From assembly GCF_030697375.1 (NCBI RefSeq), contig NZ_JAUYQD010000044.1, positions 284,540-348,539 of the forward strand: a DNA stretch of 64,000 bases, read 5' to 3'. The stretch's first letter is position 1, and each line of letters starts with the position of its first letter. Source of the stretch: Rhodoferax sp. (lineage in GTDB: Bacteria; Pseudomonadota; Gammaproteobacteria; Burkholderiales; Burkholderiaceae_C). The notes under the pieces are model-generated. The model was not told where the DNA came from, ran no database searches, and saw only the letters and a list, made by a program, of their open reading frames with translations. Shown piece after piece: positions 26,465 to 35,844 of this stretch. Made by a program: the position numbers and the translations under genes.

Positions 26465-28188
26465 ACTTGGCTAAAACCACCTCTGTAGCGCTGCTGGCGC
26501 TGCTGGCATCGGGCCTGGCCATGGCCGCCGGTGCCGACCTCGGGCAGGTCGAAAAGCAAGCCACCAACTGGGTTGCCATCAGCATGTTTGGCGGCTTCGT
26601 CATCATGACTCTGTTCATCACCAAATGGGCAGCGGCCAAGACCAAATCCGCCGCTGACTTTTACACCGGCGGTGGCGGCATCACCGGCTTCCAGAACGGC
26701 CTGGCGATTGCGGGCGACTACATGTCGGCCGCGTCATTTTTGGGTATTTCTGCTGCGGTCATGGCCTCCGGTTATGACGGCTTGATCTACTCCATCGGCT
26801 TTCTGGTGGGCTGGCCCGTCATTACCTTTCTGATGGCCGAGCGTCTGCGCAACCTGGGCAAATTCACCTTTGCCGACGTGGCCGGTTACCGCTTCCAACA
26901 GAAACCCATTCGCATTTTTGCGGCCTCCGGCACGCTGGTGGTGGTGGCGTTTTACCTGATTGCCCAGATGGTGGGTGCGGGTGCCCTGATCAAGCTGCTG
27001 TTCGGCCTGGACTACTGGCTGGCCGTGGTGATTGTGGGCGCACTGATGATGGTGTATGTGCTGTTTGGCGGCATGACCGCAACCACCTGGGTGCAGATCA
27101 TCAAGGCCTGCTTGCTGCTGGCGGGCGTGACCTTCATGGCCTTCATGGTGATGTCGAACTACGGTTTCAGCTTTGAAGCCCTGTTTGCCGCCGGCGTGAA
27201 AGTCAAGACCCAACTGGCCATCAACGGTGGCAAGACCGAAGTGGACGCCGCCGCCATTGGCCAGGCGCTCATGGGACCCGGTGGCTTCGTGAAGGACCCA
27301 ATTTCCGCGATCTCCTTCGGTATGGCGCTGATGTTCGGCACCGCCGGTTTGCCCCACATCCTGATGCGCTTTTTCACGGTGCCGGATGCCAAGCAAGCGC
27401 GCAAATCCGTGCTGTGGGCCACCACCTGGATTGGCTACTTCTACATCCTGATTTTCATCATCGGTTTTGGCGCGATCACCCTGGTGTTGACCAACCCCGA
27501 GTTTGCAGATACCGCCAAGGGCATCATCAAGGGCGGCGGCGGCTCGGCCAATATGGCTGCGGTGCTGGTGGCCAAAGCCGTGGGCGGCAATGTGTTCTTC
27601 GGCTTTATCTCGGCCGTGGCCTTTGCGACGATTCTGGCCGTGGTGGCGGGTCTGACGCTCTCCGGCGCGTCCGCCGTGTCGCATGACATTTATGCCATCG
27701 TGATCAAAAAGGGCAAGGCCGATAGCGCGTCGGAACTGAAGGTGTCGCGTATCACCACCGTGGTGCTCGGCGTAGTGGCTGTGGCGCTGGGTATTGCGTT
27801 TGAGAAGCAGAACATTGCCTTCATGGTGTCCCTGGCCTTTGCCATTGCCGCATCGGCCAACTTCCCAGTGCTGTTCATGTCGGTGCTGTGGAAAGACTGC
27901 ACCACCAAGGGGGCTGTCATTGGCGGCTTCCTGGGGCTGATCTCGTCCGTGGCCCTGACCGTGGTGTCGCCCTCCGTGTGGGAAGCCACGCTGGGCAACC
28001 CCAAGGGCTCGGCGCTGTTCCCCTACACCTCACCCGCCTTGTTCTCCATGACCATCGGCTTCGTGGGCATCTGGCTGTTCTCCATCCTGGACCGCAGCCC
28101 CAACGCCGCCAAGGAACGTGCCGCGTTCCCTGCGCAGCAGGTGCGTTCGGAAACCGGCTTTGGCGCTTCCGGCGCGTCCGGTCACTAA
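26461..28188 (+). CDS. actP: Cation/acetate symporter ActP (SSS family)
   Basis: A 575-residue sodium:solute symporter. A cleavable signal-like N-terminus ([20 protein letters not shown]) precedes 13 or so helices. The family core is visible: [55 protein letters not shown] (SSS signature region) and [18 protein letters not shown]. ActP takes up acetate and other short carboxylates. No acs gene is seen nearby; DUF294 and DnaQ-like genes that often accompany these symporters lie at 32.7-35.2 kb. An intrinsic terminator follows at 28239. Confidence 0.92.
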   Translation: MNLAKTTSVALLALLASGLAMAAGADLGQVEKQATNWVAISMFGGFVIMTLFITKWAAAKTKSAADFYTGGGGITGFQNGLAIAGDYMSAASFLGISAAVMASGYDGLIYSIGFLVGWPVITFLMAERLRNLGKFTFADVAGYRFQQKPIRIFAASGTLVVVAFYLIAQMVGAGALIKLLFGLDYWLAVVIVGALMMVYVLFGGMTATTWVQIIKACLLLAGVTFMAFMVMSNYGFSFEALFAAGVKVKTQLAINGGKTEVDAAAIGQALMGPGGFVKDPISAISFGMALMFGTAGLPHILMRFFTVPDAKQARKSVLWATTWIGYFYILIFIIGFGAITLVLTNPEFADTAKGIIKGGGGSANMAAVLVAKAVGGNVFFGFISAVAFATILAVVAGLTLSGASAVSHDIYAIVIKKGKADSASELKVSRITTVVLGVVAVALGIAFEKQNIAFMVSLAFAIAASANFPVLFMSVLWKDCTTKGAVIGGFLGLISSVALTVVSPSVWEATLGNPKGSALFPYTSPALFSMTIGFVGIWLFSILDRSPNAAKERAAFPAQQVRSETGFGASGASGH

Positions 28189-28238
28189 AAAGCACAGACC
28201 ACAAGCGGGGGCTTGCCGCCTCCGCTTCACGTCACGCA

Positions 28239-28263
28239 ACCGGGCCACGCGCCCGGTTTTTTT
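28239..28263 (+). terminator. Rho-independent terminator after actP
   Basis: ACCGGGC (28239-28245) pairs with GCCCGGT (28251-28257) around a 5-nt loop and is followed by a run of T residues to 28263, 51 bp after the actP stop. Confidence 0.9.
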
Positions 28264-28272
28264 ATGCCCCGG

Positions 28273-28419
28273 CTACAGTCGTCGCCCCTGGATGAGGCGA
28301 ACCAGAATGACCACCACGGCAATGACCAGGAGAATGTGAATGAATCCCCCCATGGTGTACGAACTCACCAATCCCAAAAGCCAGAAGACAACCAGAATGA
28401 CTGCAATGGTTTCAAGCAT
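28273..28419 (-). CDS. Small hydrophobic membrane protein (lmo0937/DUF5670-like)
   Basis: 48 residues, translated by hand from the ATG at 28417-28419 (minus strand) to the TAG at 28273-28275. The sequence starts MLETIAVILVVFWLLGLVSS, then YTMGGFIHILLVIAVVVILV and ends RLIQGRRL. Two hydrophobic helices separated by YTMGG are the pattern of the short lmo0937-type membrane proteins found across bacteria and often stress-induced. A purine-rich GAGAAAAGAG lies just upstream. It converges with actP. Confidence 0.75.
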   Translation of the reverse strand: MLETIAVILVVFWLLGLVSSYTMGGFIHILLVIAVVVILVRLIQGRRL

Positions 28420-28460
28420 CTCTTTTCTCCTTCTGCCATACCTTGGCACATGCCGGTGGA

Positions 28461-28907
28461 CTAGGAAATGGGCGTTGCACCCGGCGTAAATTCAACCACC
28501 TCTTCGATCATGAAGGTGCCGTAGTGCTGCGCGGCGACGGCTTTCATGGTGCGCGCAATGGTGGCGACCGTCTCGGCCTGCGCTTTGTCCGGCGCATGCA
28601 CCACTAAAAAGCTGCACCCACTGTCTGCCAGTGCACGGTGGACTTTGGCCAGGTCCAGTTCATAACCGAATGTGGCAATCGGACTGGCGGATTGCAACTC
28701 GGCATCCACCAGGGCGGCCATTTCGTCCGGTGTGTAGTGAACCCATGCCAAGTTGGAGAATCCTTGCTCGGTCAAGGCATGGACGGCCGCCTGCAGGTCC
28801 GCGTCAGACTGAAATGCCATGACCGTATGCCCAACAGGTTTAAACACGCCCAAGGTCAGGGGCGGATGGTTTTTGTCCATGCAGGTTTCTGTTGCGTTGT
28901 CGTGCAT
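28461..28907 (-). CDS. Hypothetical protein (stress/general-function type, soluble)
   Basis: A 148-residue protein from the ATG at 28907, with Shine-Dalgarno GGAGG ten bases upstream. It is soluble and shows no signal peptide. Segments read LGVFKPVGHTVMAFQSDADL, AVHALTEQGFSNLAWVHYTP and SGCSFLVVHAPDKAQAETVA. The layout suggests a two-lobed alpha/beta fold that handles its own N- and C-terminal halves (DADLQAAVHAL / DKAQAETVATI), like small stress-related proteins in Burkholderiales, but I do not recognise a named family. It is downstream of the broken CHRD gene. Confidence 0.7.
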   Translation of the reverse strand: MHDNATETCMDKNHPPLTLGVFKPVGHTVMAFQSDADLQAAVHALTEQGFSNLAWVHYTPDEMAALVDAELQSASPIATFGYELDLAKVHRALADSGCSFLVVHAPDKAQAETVATIARTMKAVAAQHYGTFMIEEVVEFTPGATPIS

Positions 28908-28927
28908 TGCAGGGTCCTCCGCTGTGT

Positions 28928-29191
28928 CAGTAGCCACCACCACCGCCGCCCCCGGTGGCTTGCTGGAAGATGATTTGCCCGCGAATTTCTCCATCGGGAA
29001 AAGCCACGCTATGGAGCCACACTCACGTTGGACGGCGTTTCTTTGGCGCCCGTCAAGGTCGCCACAAAAACGCTGCTGCCGGAAACGCCGTCTCCACCGC
29101 TGCCACTGCCGCCGCCACAGGCCACGAGCAAAGCCAGAACCATGGGCCACAGGCATCCCAGCACCACCCTTCTTGGACTCGTTCCCACCAT
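28928..29191 (-). pseudogene. CHRD-domain lipoprotein with internal deletion and frameshift
   Basis: The frame from 29191 gives a lipoprotein signal (lipobox LLVACGGGS) and then FVATLTGAKETPSNVSVAP before a stop at 29009. That is the start of a CHRD domain. Past the stop, another frame gives AFPDGEIRGQIIFQQATGG and GGGGGY to a TGA at 28928-28930, which is the end of a CHRD domain. The middle 80-100 residues are absent, so a deletion with frame change has destroyed the gene. Both ends share the strand and order of an intact gene. Confidence 0.75.
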
Positions 29192-29394
29192 GAAACACCT
29201 CCGTCCCCTGAACCAACTCCCTGGACTCTTGGCGCGGATCTAACGCGATGCGTCACCGTCAGGCTAATGACGAACTTTTCCCGACGGATGATTTTTGTCA
29301 AAAAGGCAACTCCCGGTGGCCGAACCGACCCAGAAAAATCCTGGCAAAAGCGGCCTCGTTCTTCTTTGTGAATTCTCAAACCAGCACCCCATTT

Positions 29395-29411
29395 TGTGCA
29401 TGTAATGCACA
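29395..29411. promoter_or_regulatory. 7-bp inverted repeat upstream of the response-regulator gene
   Basis: TGTGCAT and ATGCACA are separated by GTA, 79 bp before the ATG at 29490. This is a plausible operator for the NarL-type regulator or another dimeric factor. Confidence 0.45.
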
Positions 29412-29489
29412 GTGAAAGGTGGCTCATATGCTCCAAGGACATTGCATGCAGACAAGGTGCCGTTGCAGCCCTTGGCACACAGTCGTACC

Positions 29490-30119
29490 ATGATCCGCAT
29501 TGCCCTGGTGGAGGACCACGCCATCGTGCGCAATGGGCTGCGCCAGCTGTTTGGAGACGAGCCCGATTTCACGGTCACCGCAGAAGCGGCCAATGGCTGC
29601 CAGGCGCTCGACATCGTGCGCAAGGGCGATATCGACGTCATGGTGATGGATATTTTCATGCCGGAACAAAATGGCATCGATGCGCTGGTACTCCTCAAGG
29701 CACATGCCCCGGATTTGCCCATCCTGATCTTGAGTGGTCTTTCGGAAAAGCACTACGCCATCCCACTGCTGCAACAGGGGGCCAGCGGCTACCTGAACAA
29801 GGAATGCGAGCCGCAGGAAATCGTCCAGGCCATTCGCACGCTTCACCACGGGCGGAAATACATCACAGCGGGCGTGGCCGAACGCTTGGCAGAGGGCGTG
29901 CGCGGGAGGGACAAACCGCTGCACGCGCGGCTCTCGGAGCGCGAGTTGCAGGTGTTCCTGCGGCTGGCCAAGGGGGAGACCATTGGCCACATGGCCGTCA
30001 GCATGTCGCTGAGCGTCAAAACCGTCAGCACCTACCGCACCCGCGTGCTGGAAAAGATGCAACTGGAATCCAACAGTGACCTGACCTACTACGCACTCAA
30101 AAATGGACTGATCCAGTAG
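29490..30119 (+). CDS. NarL/FixJ-family response regulator
   Basis: A 209-residue regulator from the ATG at 29490. The receiver domain has IALVEDHAIVRNGL, phosphoacceptor Asp54 in VMVMDIFMPEQNGIDAL, LILSGLSEKHYA and GYLNKECEPQE. The LuxR-type HTH is LSERELQVFLRLAKGETIGH, then SLSVKTVSTYRTRVLEKM. A soluble histidine kinase gene starts 27 bp downstream on the same strand, so they are probably a cytosolic two-component pair. Target genes are unknown. Confidence 0.9.
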   Translation: MIRIALVEDHAIVRNGLRQLFGDEPDFTVTAEAANGCQALDIVRKGDIDVMVMDIFMPEQNGIDALVLLKAHAPDLPILILSGLSEKHYAIPLLQQGASGYLNKECEPQEIVQAIRTLHHGRKYITAGVAERLAEGVRGRDKPLHARLSERELQVFLRLAKGETIGHMAVSMSLSVKTVSTYRTRVLEKMQLESNSDLTYYALKNGLIQ

Positions 30120-30145
30120 TCTCGCGTTTCGAAAAAGGTCTGAAC

Positions 30146-30904
30146 ATGGACATTCTTGTAAAAACCCAAAGCAGTCCCGCGGCACCGGGACGGTCCATGC
30201 ACCGCACGCTGGAAGCCGAAGTGGCACGGCGCACCGCCGCCTTGGCCAAACTGACACACCAACTGCAGATTGCCCGCGAGGACGAACGCCAGCGCATTGC
30301 CCGCGACCTGCATGACGAATTGGGCGCCTTGCTTTTATCGGCCAAACTGGACGCGGCGCGTGTTCAGTCGCAACTGGAAGCAAGCGCTCCCGCAGCGCTT
30401 GAACTTCTGACCCATTTGGTGGCCACGCTGAACCATTGCATTGCGCTCAAACACCGCATCATCGAAGGCCTTCACCCGCAGGCGCTGACCCACCTTGGCC
30501 TTGTCGCGACGCTTGAAATTTTGGCGCGCGAGTTCGCCGAGCAAACGGGCACCGCCGTGCATTGTGATCTGACCCCTGTGAAGCTGGAGGCGACCGCCCA
30601 ATTGGTTATTTACCGTCTGGTGCAGGAATCTCTCACCAATATCAGCCAGCATGCGCATGCGCACCATGTCTGGCTCACCTTGGGCTGCGGCCAGGGCTGC
30701 GCACACCTGTCCGTACGCGACGATGGTGTCGGCTTCGACACCGCCGCCCACCCCGGTTCCGCACATGGGCTGGCGGGCATGCGTTTTCGGGTGGAAGCCG
30801 AAGGCGGCGCGTTTGCCGTCGAGTCAACGCCGGGAGCAGGTACACGGATACAGGTCCGATTGCCGGAAACACCCCAGGGTGACGGTCTCCAATGGAACAC
30901 CTGA
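30146..30904 (+). CDS. Cytosolic HisKA_3-type sensor histidine kinase
   Basis: 252 residues without transmembrane helices or an obvious sensor domain, only a short N-terminus and coiled-coil (LEAEVARRTAALAKLTHQLQ). The HisKA_3 dimerisation motif is AREDERQRIARDLHDELGAL with His56. The HATPase domain has VQESLTNISQHAHA, VRDDGVGFD and HGLAGMRFRVEAEGG. Being UhpB/NarX-like, it should phosphorylate the NarL-type regulator just upstream. The lack of an input domain implies that it senses through a partner protein. Confidence 0.88.
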   Translation: MDILVKTQSSPAAPGRSMHRTLEAEVARRTAALAKLTHQLQIAREDERQRIARDLHDELGALLLSAKLDAARVQSQLEASAPAALELLTHLVATLNHCIALKHRIIEGLHPQALTHLGLVATLEILAREFAEQTGTAVHCDLTPVKLEATAQLVIYRLVQESLTNISQHAHAHHVWLTLGCGQGCAHLSVRDDGVGFDTAAHPGSAHGLAGMRFRVEAEGGAFAVESTPGAGTRIQVRLPETPQGDGLQWNT

Positions 30905-30944
30905 GAGCAAGCCCTGCACACGGGGGCGGAGGGCGGTTCTCACT

Positions 30945-31682
30945 TTAACTGGCAGATCCGGCACCGTAGGCTTCGAACACCTGCGGTAGGGACTTGACTT
31001 CGGGCAGCACATAGACCGGCGCCCGGTGCGATACAAAGACGGGGCGAACCATGGTCTCGTAGAAGGCCACCGGTACATTGATGCATCCCCATGAAATGCG
31101 TTTGTCCGCCAGCGATTTTGACGCCAGCCGCTCCAGTCGGTGCTCCTGGGGATGGGTGCGCAGCACACGGTGCATGGACACCGCCGTCGCGTAGTCAACC
31201 CAGACCACATCCTCCCCGCGCGCGTTGTGGCCGCGTTCGGCGATGAAGCGTCCGGCGGGGGTAATACGCTCTTCAGGCCGCACCTGGGCCAGCGCGCGCA
31301 AACCGATGCCTGGCACGGAATCGTCGCCCACGGCCGCGCCCAGCAGCACCGGGCTCTGCCCCCGCAAACGCGCATGTCCATCAAAGACATACAAGGTGGC
31401 GAATTTCTTGTCCACCATGAGGAACGCTGAATGCCGGTTGTCACCCGAAGCCGCGATCCAGTCGGCCACCTGCCGTGCATCGGAGGACGGAATGTGTGCA
31501 CCAAAGTCGGCAATCAGCTTGCCCCTTTGCAGCGCACTCTCCCCTTGGCGAAGGGCCACATCCACCGGCGCTTGGCTCGGACGCCCTGTGAGGTGCGCAT
31601 CCCCGGTCAAAAAAACCGCACCCAAGAGCCAAACACGGCCTATGCCACCTAGCCTGGCACGGTACAACCGTTCAGCGGGCAT
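30945..31682 (-). CDS. L,D-transpeptidase-like (YkuD) exported protein
   Basis: A 245-residue protein. The N-terminus is basic and then hydrophobic (LYRARLGGIGRVWLLGAVFL), suggesting a signal peptide or anchor. The YkuD catalytic region is KRISWGCINVPVAFYETMV, with the expected Ser-x-Gly-Cys and the nucleophilic Cys. FLMVDKKFATLYVFDGHARL is the typical domain start. Such enzymes make 3-3 cross-links in peptidoglycan or attach lipoproteins to it. The start 4 bp after the stop of a small secreted protein gene suggests one transcript. Confidence 0.8.
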   Translation of the reverse strand: MPAERLYRARLGGIGRVWLLGAVFLTGDAHLTGRPSQAPVDVALRQGESALQRGKLIADFGAHIPSSDARQVADWIAASGDNRHSAFLMVDKKFATLYVFDGHARLRGQSPVLLGAAVGDDSVPGIGLRALAQVRPEERITPAGRFIAERGHNARGEDVVWVDYATAVSMHRVLRTHPQEHRLERLASKSLADKRISWGCINVPVAFYETMVRPVFVSHRAPVYVLPEVKSLPQVFEAYGAGSAS

Positions 31683-31685
31683 CTT

Positions 31686-31919
31686 TCAATTGCGGTCAAC
31701 CCGCGCAACCCTTTCACTGCCCATCTCTGAACCACCTGTCGTGCTGTCCGACGGCGTATTGGCTGTGGAGCCGGGATACGTCGGGCTGTTGGCTGACGGA
31801 TTGCTGCTTCCATTGTTGCCTGCAGCAGGGTCACCGCCGCTCTGCGAGTAAGACAGGCCGACCGCCCCGGCCACGCACAAAGCAGCTGCGGTCAAGACGA
31901 TGTTTTTCGATAGTTTCAT
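31686..31919 (-). CDS. Small secreted Gly/Ser/Asn-rich protein
   Basis: 77 residues from the ATG at 31919, placed six bases after GGAGG; another ATG two codons upstream overlaps the Shine-Dalgarno. There is a clear signal peptide (MKLSKNIVLTAAALCVAGAV, cut near LSYSQSGG), then a low-complexity tail rich in Gly, Asn, Ser, Thr and Pro. It is likely periplasmic. Nothing in the sequence points to a function. The L,D-transpeptidase gene follows directly. Confidence 0.72.
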   Translation of the reverse strand: MKLSKNIVLTAAALCVAGAVGLSYSQSGGDPAAGNNGSSNPSANSPTYPGSTANTPSDSTTGGSEMGSERVARVDRN

Positions 31920-31963
31920 GATCATCCTCCGGTTAGGGACACAAAAAAATTGGCGTAGCACGG

Positions 31964-32230
31964 TTACTGTTCGGCACTTTTTTCGGCCTGTGCTTCCCCC
32001 AACTGCCGCCAATGGGTTTCATGGATTTCGACGCCAAACTTTTGCGCAGCCGCCTGGATATGCCGCCACGCTTCGTCGCGTTCAGCATCTGTCACCCCTT
32101 CTACCTGGTTGAAGCGCGCCAGCGCGTTGCGAACATGGCTGGCGTTTTCAATCGGCTCCTTGCGCTGTGCCGGGAAAGCAAATTGCCGACTGGAAAGTGC
32201 TTCCCTTTTTCGGGTGCTTAGTTTTGCCAT
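31964..32230 (-). CDS. DUF6582-like small protein
   Basis: 88 residues, soluble and charged. FAFPAQRKEPIENASHVRNA followed by RFNQVEGVTDAERDEAWRHI is the conserved core of a small family often annotated as hypothetical or DUF6582, common in Proteobacteria and Actinobacteria. The function is unknown. It lies 45 bp upstream of the small secreted protein gene on the same strand. Confidence 0.75.
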   Translation of the reverse strand: MAKLSTRKREALSSRQFAFPAQRKEPIENASHVRNALARFNQVEGVTDAERDEAWRHIQAAAQKFGVEIHETHWRQLGEAQAEKSAEQ

Positions 32231-32458
32231 CCATCCCTCCCACCTTGGTCAACACAGATACATCACTGTTGGAATAGCATAGGCAAGGGCGCGGCAAGCT
32301 GCCGTCGGACAGGACGCGGAATTGCCGTAAGACAGCGCCTACACAGCACCGCAGCCGCCGGTGGGCAGCGCCCGACGTCGCTATTCATGCGTCACCTCAA
32401 CGTCAACCCACGGTTTGGTGCATCATCAAGCTTCCCGATCCAAACAAAGGAGTCAGCC

Positions 32459-32698
32459 ATGGACATCAATGGATTTCTTGAACTGAACGGCTACTACATC
32501 AGCGTGCATGCGCGAAAGGAGCCAACGGGCCGTTGGATGGCTTGGGCGCGGTTTGAGCACTTAAGCGACATCAACAAGACGCATATACCCGGCCTGCGAA
32601 GGCGTGTCCCCAACGATTTTCCGAGCCAGGAAAAAGCCGTGGGCGCGGCCTACGACTACGCCCGCGAGTTGGTGAAAGCGGGAGACGTCGGCCTCTAG
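32459..32698 (+). CDS. Conserved hypothetical small protein
   Basis: 79 residues from the ATG at 32459, with AAAGGAG seven bases before it. Sequence features are FLELNGYYISVHARKEPTGR, ARFEHLSDINKTHIPGLRRR and EKAVGAAYDYARELV, an alpha/beta layout like small DNA- or RNA-associated proteins of Burkholderiales, but no named domain. It converges on the exonuclease gene with 12 bp between the stops. Confidence 0.7.
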   Translation: MDINGFLELNGYYISVHARKEPTGRWMAWARFEHLSDINKTHIPGLRRRVPNDFPSQEKAVGAAYDYARELVKAGDVGL

Positions 32699-32710
32699 GG
32701 CCGCAACCGG

Positions 32711-33373
32711 TCAGTGGGCCTTGCTCTGCAACTGCCGTAGTTTGACAAAGGCCAACCCGGCCATCACCGCGTCGTTGAGCGCATCGTGGGCGTCCCGCAA
32801 GGGCAGCCCCAGATCATTCATCATCGTGGCAAAGCGCAAGTCGATGTCCACATTGCCCTGGCGCTGGTGGGCCTGGAGCTGCTTGAATTTGTAGTCGTAG
32901 TACAGGCCCGACACTTCAATCTTGGGTTGCGGCAAACCCTGGCCCAAAATGGGCCAGATAGCGCGGTTGAGCATGGCCACATCAAACTCCAGGTAGTAGC
33001 CCACCAGGGGCCGGCTGCCAATGAAATGCATCAGTCGTTTCATGGCCTCGTCGATCGGCATGCCCTGGGCCACGTCACGCGCGCGCAGCCGGTGAATGCG
33101 CACACTCTCGGGCGACACACCGCGCTCGGGGCGCACCAGCAGTTCCAGCCGCTCACTGGTCATGATGCGGTTGCCCACGATGCGCACCGCACCAATCGAG
33201 ATGATCTCGTCGCTGCGCACATTCAGGCCAGTGGTTTCGCAGTCCAATGCCACCCACTCGTTGCCGGGGGCTGGGTCGAACATGAAACGGTAGAACGGGT
33301 CCCCCAAGTGGTAAATCAACCACTCCCGCTTGAGCGCAGCCCACCAGCGCTGCGGCAACCGCAAGGCGTTCAT
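32711..33373 (-). CDS. DnaQ-like 3'-5' exonuclease (DEDDh)
   Basis: 220 residues from the ATG at 33373, which overlaps the DUF294 gene stop by 4 bp. The exonuclease motifs are VALDCETTGLNVRSDEIISI (motif I, D and E), VGYYLEFDVAMLNRAI (motif II) and RDAHDALNDAVMAGLAFV (motif III, H and D). Such stand-alone epsilon-like nucleases, often next to DUF294-CBS genes, act in the cytosol. This pair is commonly found with DUF485-SSS symporters, which appear 5 kb away. Confidence 0.88.
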   Translation of the reverse strand: MNALRLPQRWWAALKREWLIYHLGDPFYRFMFDPAPGNEWVALDCETTGLNVRSDEIISIGAVRIVGNRIMTSERLELLVRPERGVSPESVRIHRLRARDVAQGMPIDEAMKRLMHFIGSRPLVGYYLEFDVAMLNRAIWPILGQGLPQPKIEVSGLYYDYKFKQLQAHQRQGNVDIDLRFATMMNDLGLPLRDAHDALNDAVMAGLAFVKLRQLQSKAH

Positions 33374-35196
33374 CCCACGGATTCCAGATGAAAGCGATGG
33401 CGCAGCAGCGCCTTGAAGCGCTTGACCACGCCCAGGGTGTCTTTCAGCAGGTCGCGGTCCAGGCTGCTCATGCGGGCCATGTCGATGGCGCCGGTTACCG
33501 CCTTGCCGGTGTCCAGCTCGGCCAGTCCCGCCTTGAGCTTGAGCCCCATGAAAAAATGCAGGCTCTCCAGCAGATCGGTGCCTATCTCGGCGCTCAGCGT
33601 GCCATCGCCGACCAGGGCGGCAATGCGCGCTGCCGTGCTGGTTTCCGTTACGCGCCGCGCCAGCGCCAGGCTGCGCACGCCATGCACCAGCGGAAAAATA
33701 CCTTCTTTCTTGAGATTCAGGTGCTGGTCCGTATCCCCCAGCCCCAACAGGCGGTTCCACCACCCAGTGCGGTTGCCAAAGGCATCGATGGCGGAGGCAA
33801 AGCGGGCCAGCATGGCATCGTGGTCGGTGGCCAGCTTCATCAGGCCCCGCTGCACATCCTCCAGCAGCCGGGCATCACCACAAACGGCATGGGAGTCCAT
33901 AAAGATCGCCAGATTCATCAGGCTATCACCATCGGGCAGCATCAGCCACTGGCGTGTCATTTGGCCAAACTCACTGGTACTTTTGCGCCACTGCGGGTTG
34001 CTCACCATGATGTTGCCCGGGCAATGCGGGTAACCAAAACCCTTGAGCGCCTCCGAGAAACGCAGGCATAAAACATCCAGTTGCGCCGGCGGGTGATAGC
34101 CATCGCGCAGAATCAGTCCGTTGTCCTGGTCGGTCTTGAGCAACTGCTCGCCCCGGCCCTCGCTGCCCATCACAAACAGGCAGCTATTGGCCACCAGCTC
34201 GGCAGGGGCAATCAGCTGCCACGCACGCTCAAACAGGCGTGCATTGAGTTGCTGCACCAGTTTGGCGATCAGGTTGACGCGCGAGCCGCTGCGGAACAAC
34301 AGGGCAATCATGCGGGTGATCTGGGCGGCCGCCTGGCTCAGACCTTCCAGGTCCTTGGCGTCTTCAATTTTTTCGGTGATCAGGTGCGACTGGTTGGACA
34401 GGAAGCTGAACAAATCCAGCGACTCCAAGATACCCACGATACGCCCCTCGTCCACCACCACCAGACGGCGCACCCGGTGGCGCAGCATCACGGCCATGGC
34501 GTCACCCAGCTGGTCGGAAGACCGTACCTCGATCAGAGAAAAATTGGCCAACTCCCCCACCGGCAACTGGTTCAAGGGGCGGCCGTCCAGAATGGCGGGC
34601 TGCAGTGCGGTGGCGGTAAAAATGCCCAGACGGTGCGGCTCGCTGCGCGTGTCCCGCACCAGCACGCTGGAGCTGCGGTGTTCCTGGAACAGCTTCACCA
34701 CCGAGAGGATGTCGGTACCAAAATCCACATAATGGGCCGGCCGCAAAAAGGCCTCGTCCACCCGCGACATGGTCAGCGATTGCAACTCGTGCTGATTTTT
34801 TCGCTCCGACAGGGCGCTGAGCTTGTTGCAGAGGTCTGAAAACAGCAAGGCGCCAAACGTGGCGTTGGCGGCAATCAGGTCGCTCACCGCCTGGCGTGCC
34901 AACTGGTAGGCCACCACCTCTTCGGCCGCCACAAACCGGCTGCTGACTTTGCCCGCCACCAGCCCCCGCCCGTCAAAACAATCTTCCGGCCCGTAGGTGG
35001 TGATGACCTCAGAACCCTCCAGCTGGGTCACGTAGCCCTTGATGATGACAAACAGATGGGTCGGTGCGATACCGATGTCAAGAATGATTTCGCCTTCGGG
35101 GAAATAGACCACGTCAACGCTGTTGCGCACCAGGCGCTGCTCGTCCTGGTTCAGGCAGTCAAACGGGGAGGCTGCAAAATTGAAGGCATTGGGCAT
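33370..35196 (-). CDS. cNMP-binding/CBS/DUF294 putative nucleotidyltransferase
   Basis: A 608-residue soluble protein. An N-terminal cyclic-nucleotide-binding domain (VVYFPEGEIILDIGIAPTHL, about 28-48) is followed by two CBS domains (about 150-280; DAMAVMLRHRVRRLVVVDEG). Then comes the DUF294 nucleotidyltransferase core with GSEGRGEQLLKTDQDNGLIL, which has the G-S and D-x-D catalytic pattern of GlnD-like enzymes, and a DUF294_C tail. It is predicted to uridylylate or adenylylate a partner in response to nucleotides. It forms an operon with the overlapping exonuclease gene. Similar genes occur with acetate/SSS symporters. Confidence 0.88.
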   Translation of the reverse strand: MPNAFNFAASPFDCLNQDEQRLVRNSVDVVYFPEGEIILDIGIAPTHLFVIIKGYVTQLEGSEVITTYGPEDCFDGRGLVAGKVSSRFVAAEEVVAYQLARQAVSDLIAANATFGALLFSDLCNKLSALSERKNQHELQSLTMSRVDEAFLRPAHYVDFGTDILSVVKLFQEHRSSSVLVRDTRSEPHRLGIFTATALQPAILDGRPLNQLPVGELANFSLIEVRSSDQLGDAMAVMLRHRVRRLVVVDEGRIVGILESLDLFSFLSNQSHLITEKIEDAKDLEGLSQAAAQITRMIALLFRSGSRVNLIAKLVQQLNARLFERAWQLIAPAELVANSCLFVMGSEGRGEQLLKTDQDNGLILRDGYHPPAQLDVLCLRFSEALKGFGYPHCPGNIMVSNPQWRKSTSEFGQMTRQWLMLPDGDSLMNLAIFMDSHAVCGDARLLEDVQRGLMKLATDHDAMLARFASAIDAFGNRTGWWNRLLGLGDTDQHLNLKKEGIFPLVHGVRSLALARRVTETSTAARIAALVGDGTLSAEIGTDLLESLHFFMGLKLKAGLAELDTGKAVTGAIDMARMSSLDRDLLKDTLGVVKRFKALLRHRFHLESVG

Positions 35197-35208
35197 ATGC
35201 CATGGGAT

Positions 35209-35844
35209 TCAACGCCTTATCCCTTGCGCCACGCTTGCAGCGGCCTCCCAATAACCTGCATCGAACCAGGAATCGCCCGAGAGATAGGCGCGCAGCATGG
35301 GCAAGGCGTCCAGCCCCCAAAACAGCTTGCCATCCACCGCAAAAGTGGGCACGCCAAAGGCACCCAGGGCCAGCGCCTCGTCGGTGTGGGCTTTGAGCTG
35401 GGCCTTGACCACGTCGCTGTCGGTGGCACGCTGGGGGTTCAGGCGCTGGGTGAGTGCCTGCAGGCGCTGCCCATCCGCCGCCTCCGCGCCGCCCTGCCAC
35501 ACATGTTTGAACAGGGTTTCGCACACATAGCGGTTGGGCATGCCCTGGGGGTCGCTGGCCACCGCCAAACGCAACAGCGCCAGCGGGTTAAAGGGATGGC
35601 TGGCAGGCAATTGCAATTCCACGCCATGGGTGTGGGCCAGCCACAGCACCTGGCGGTAGGTCCAGTCGCGTTTGGACGGAATTTCCGCCGGGCCCAGCTG
35701 CCCGTGGTGCTTGAGCAGCGCGGCGAACAAAATGGGCTTGTACGTCACGCGGTAGCTGTGCCCCATCAGGGCTTCGGGCAGCTTCTCAAACGCCAGGTAG
35801 GCGTAGGGCGAAATAAAGTCCAGGTAACAAGTGATGTGTTTCAT
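35209..35844 (-). CDS. 2-hydroxychromene-2-carboxylate isomerase family (DsbA/GST-kappa fold)
   Basis: 211 residues from the ATG at 35844. ITCYLDFISPYAYLAFEKLP is the family start, with the glutathione-contacting SPYA. The middle helical insertion follows (FAALLKHHGQLGPAEIPSKR), and GAFGVPTFAVDGKLFWGLDA is the typical thioredoxin-fold cis-Pro strand. Members isomerise 2-hydroxychromene-2-carboxylate in naphthalene breakdown or act on other glutathione-linked substrates. No aromatic pathway genes are near, so the substrate is open. It overlaps the upstream YbaK-DUF1289 stop by 4 bp. Confidence 0.85.
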   Translation of the reverse strand: MKHITCYLDFISPYAYLAFEKLPEALMGHSYRVTYKPILFAALLKHHGQLGPAEIPSKRDWTYRQVLWLAHTHGVELQLPASHPFNPLALLRLAVASDPQGMPNRYVCETLFKHVWQGGAEAADGQRLQALTQRLNPQRATDSDVVKAQLKAHTDEALALGAFGVPTFAVDGKLFWGLDALPMLRAYLSGDSWFDAGYWEAAASVAQGIRR

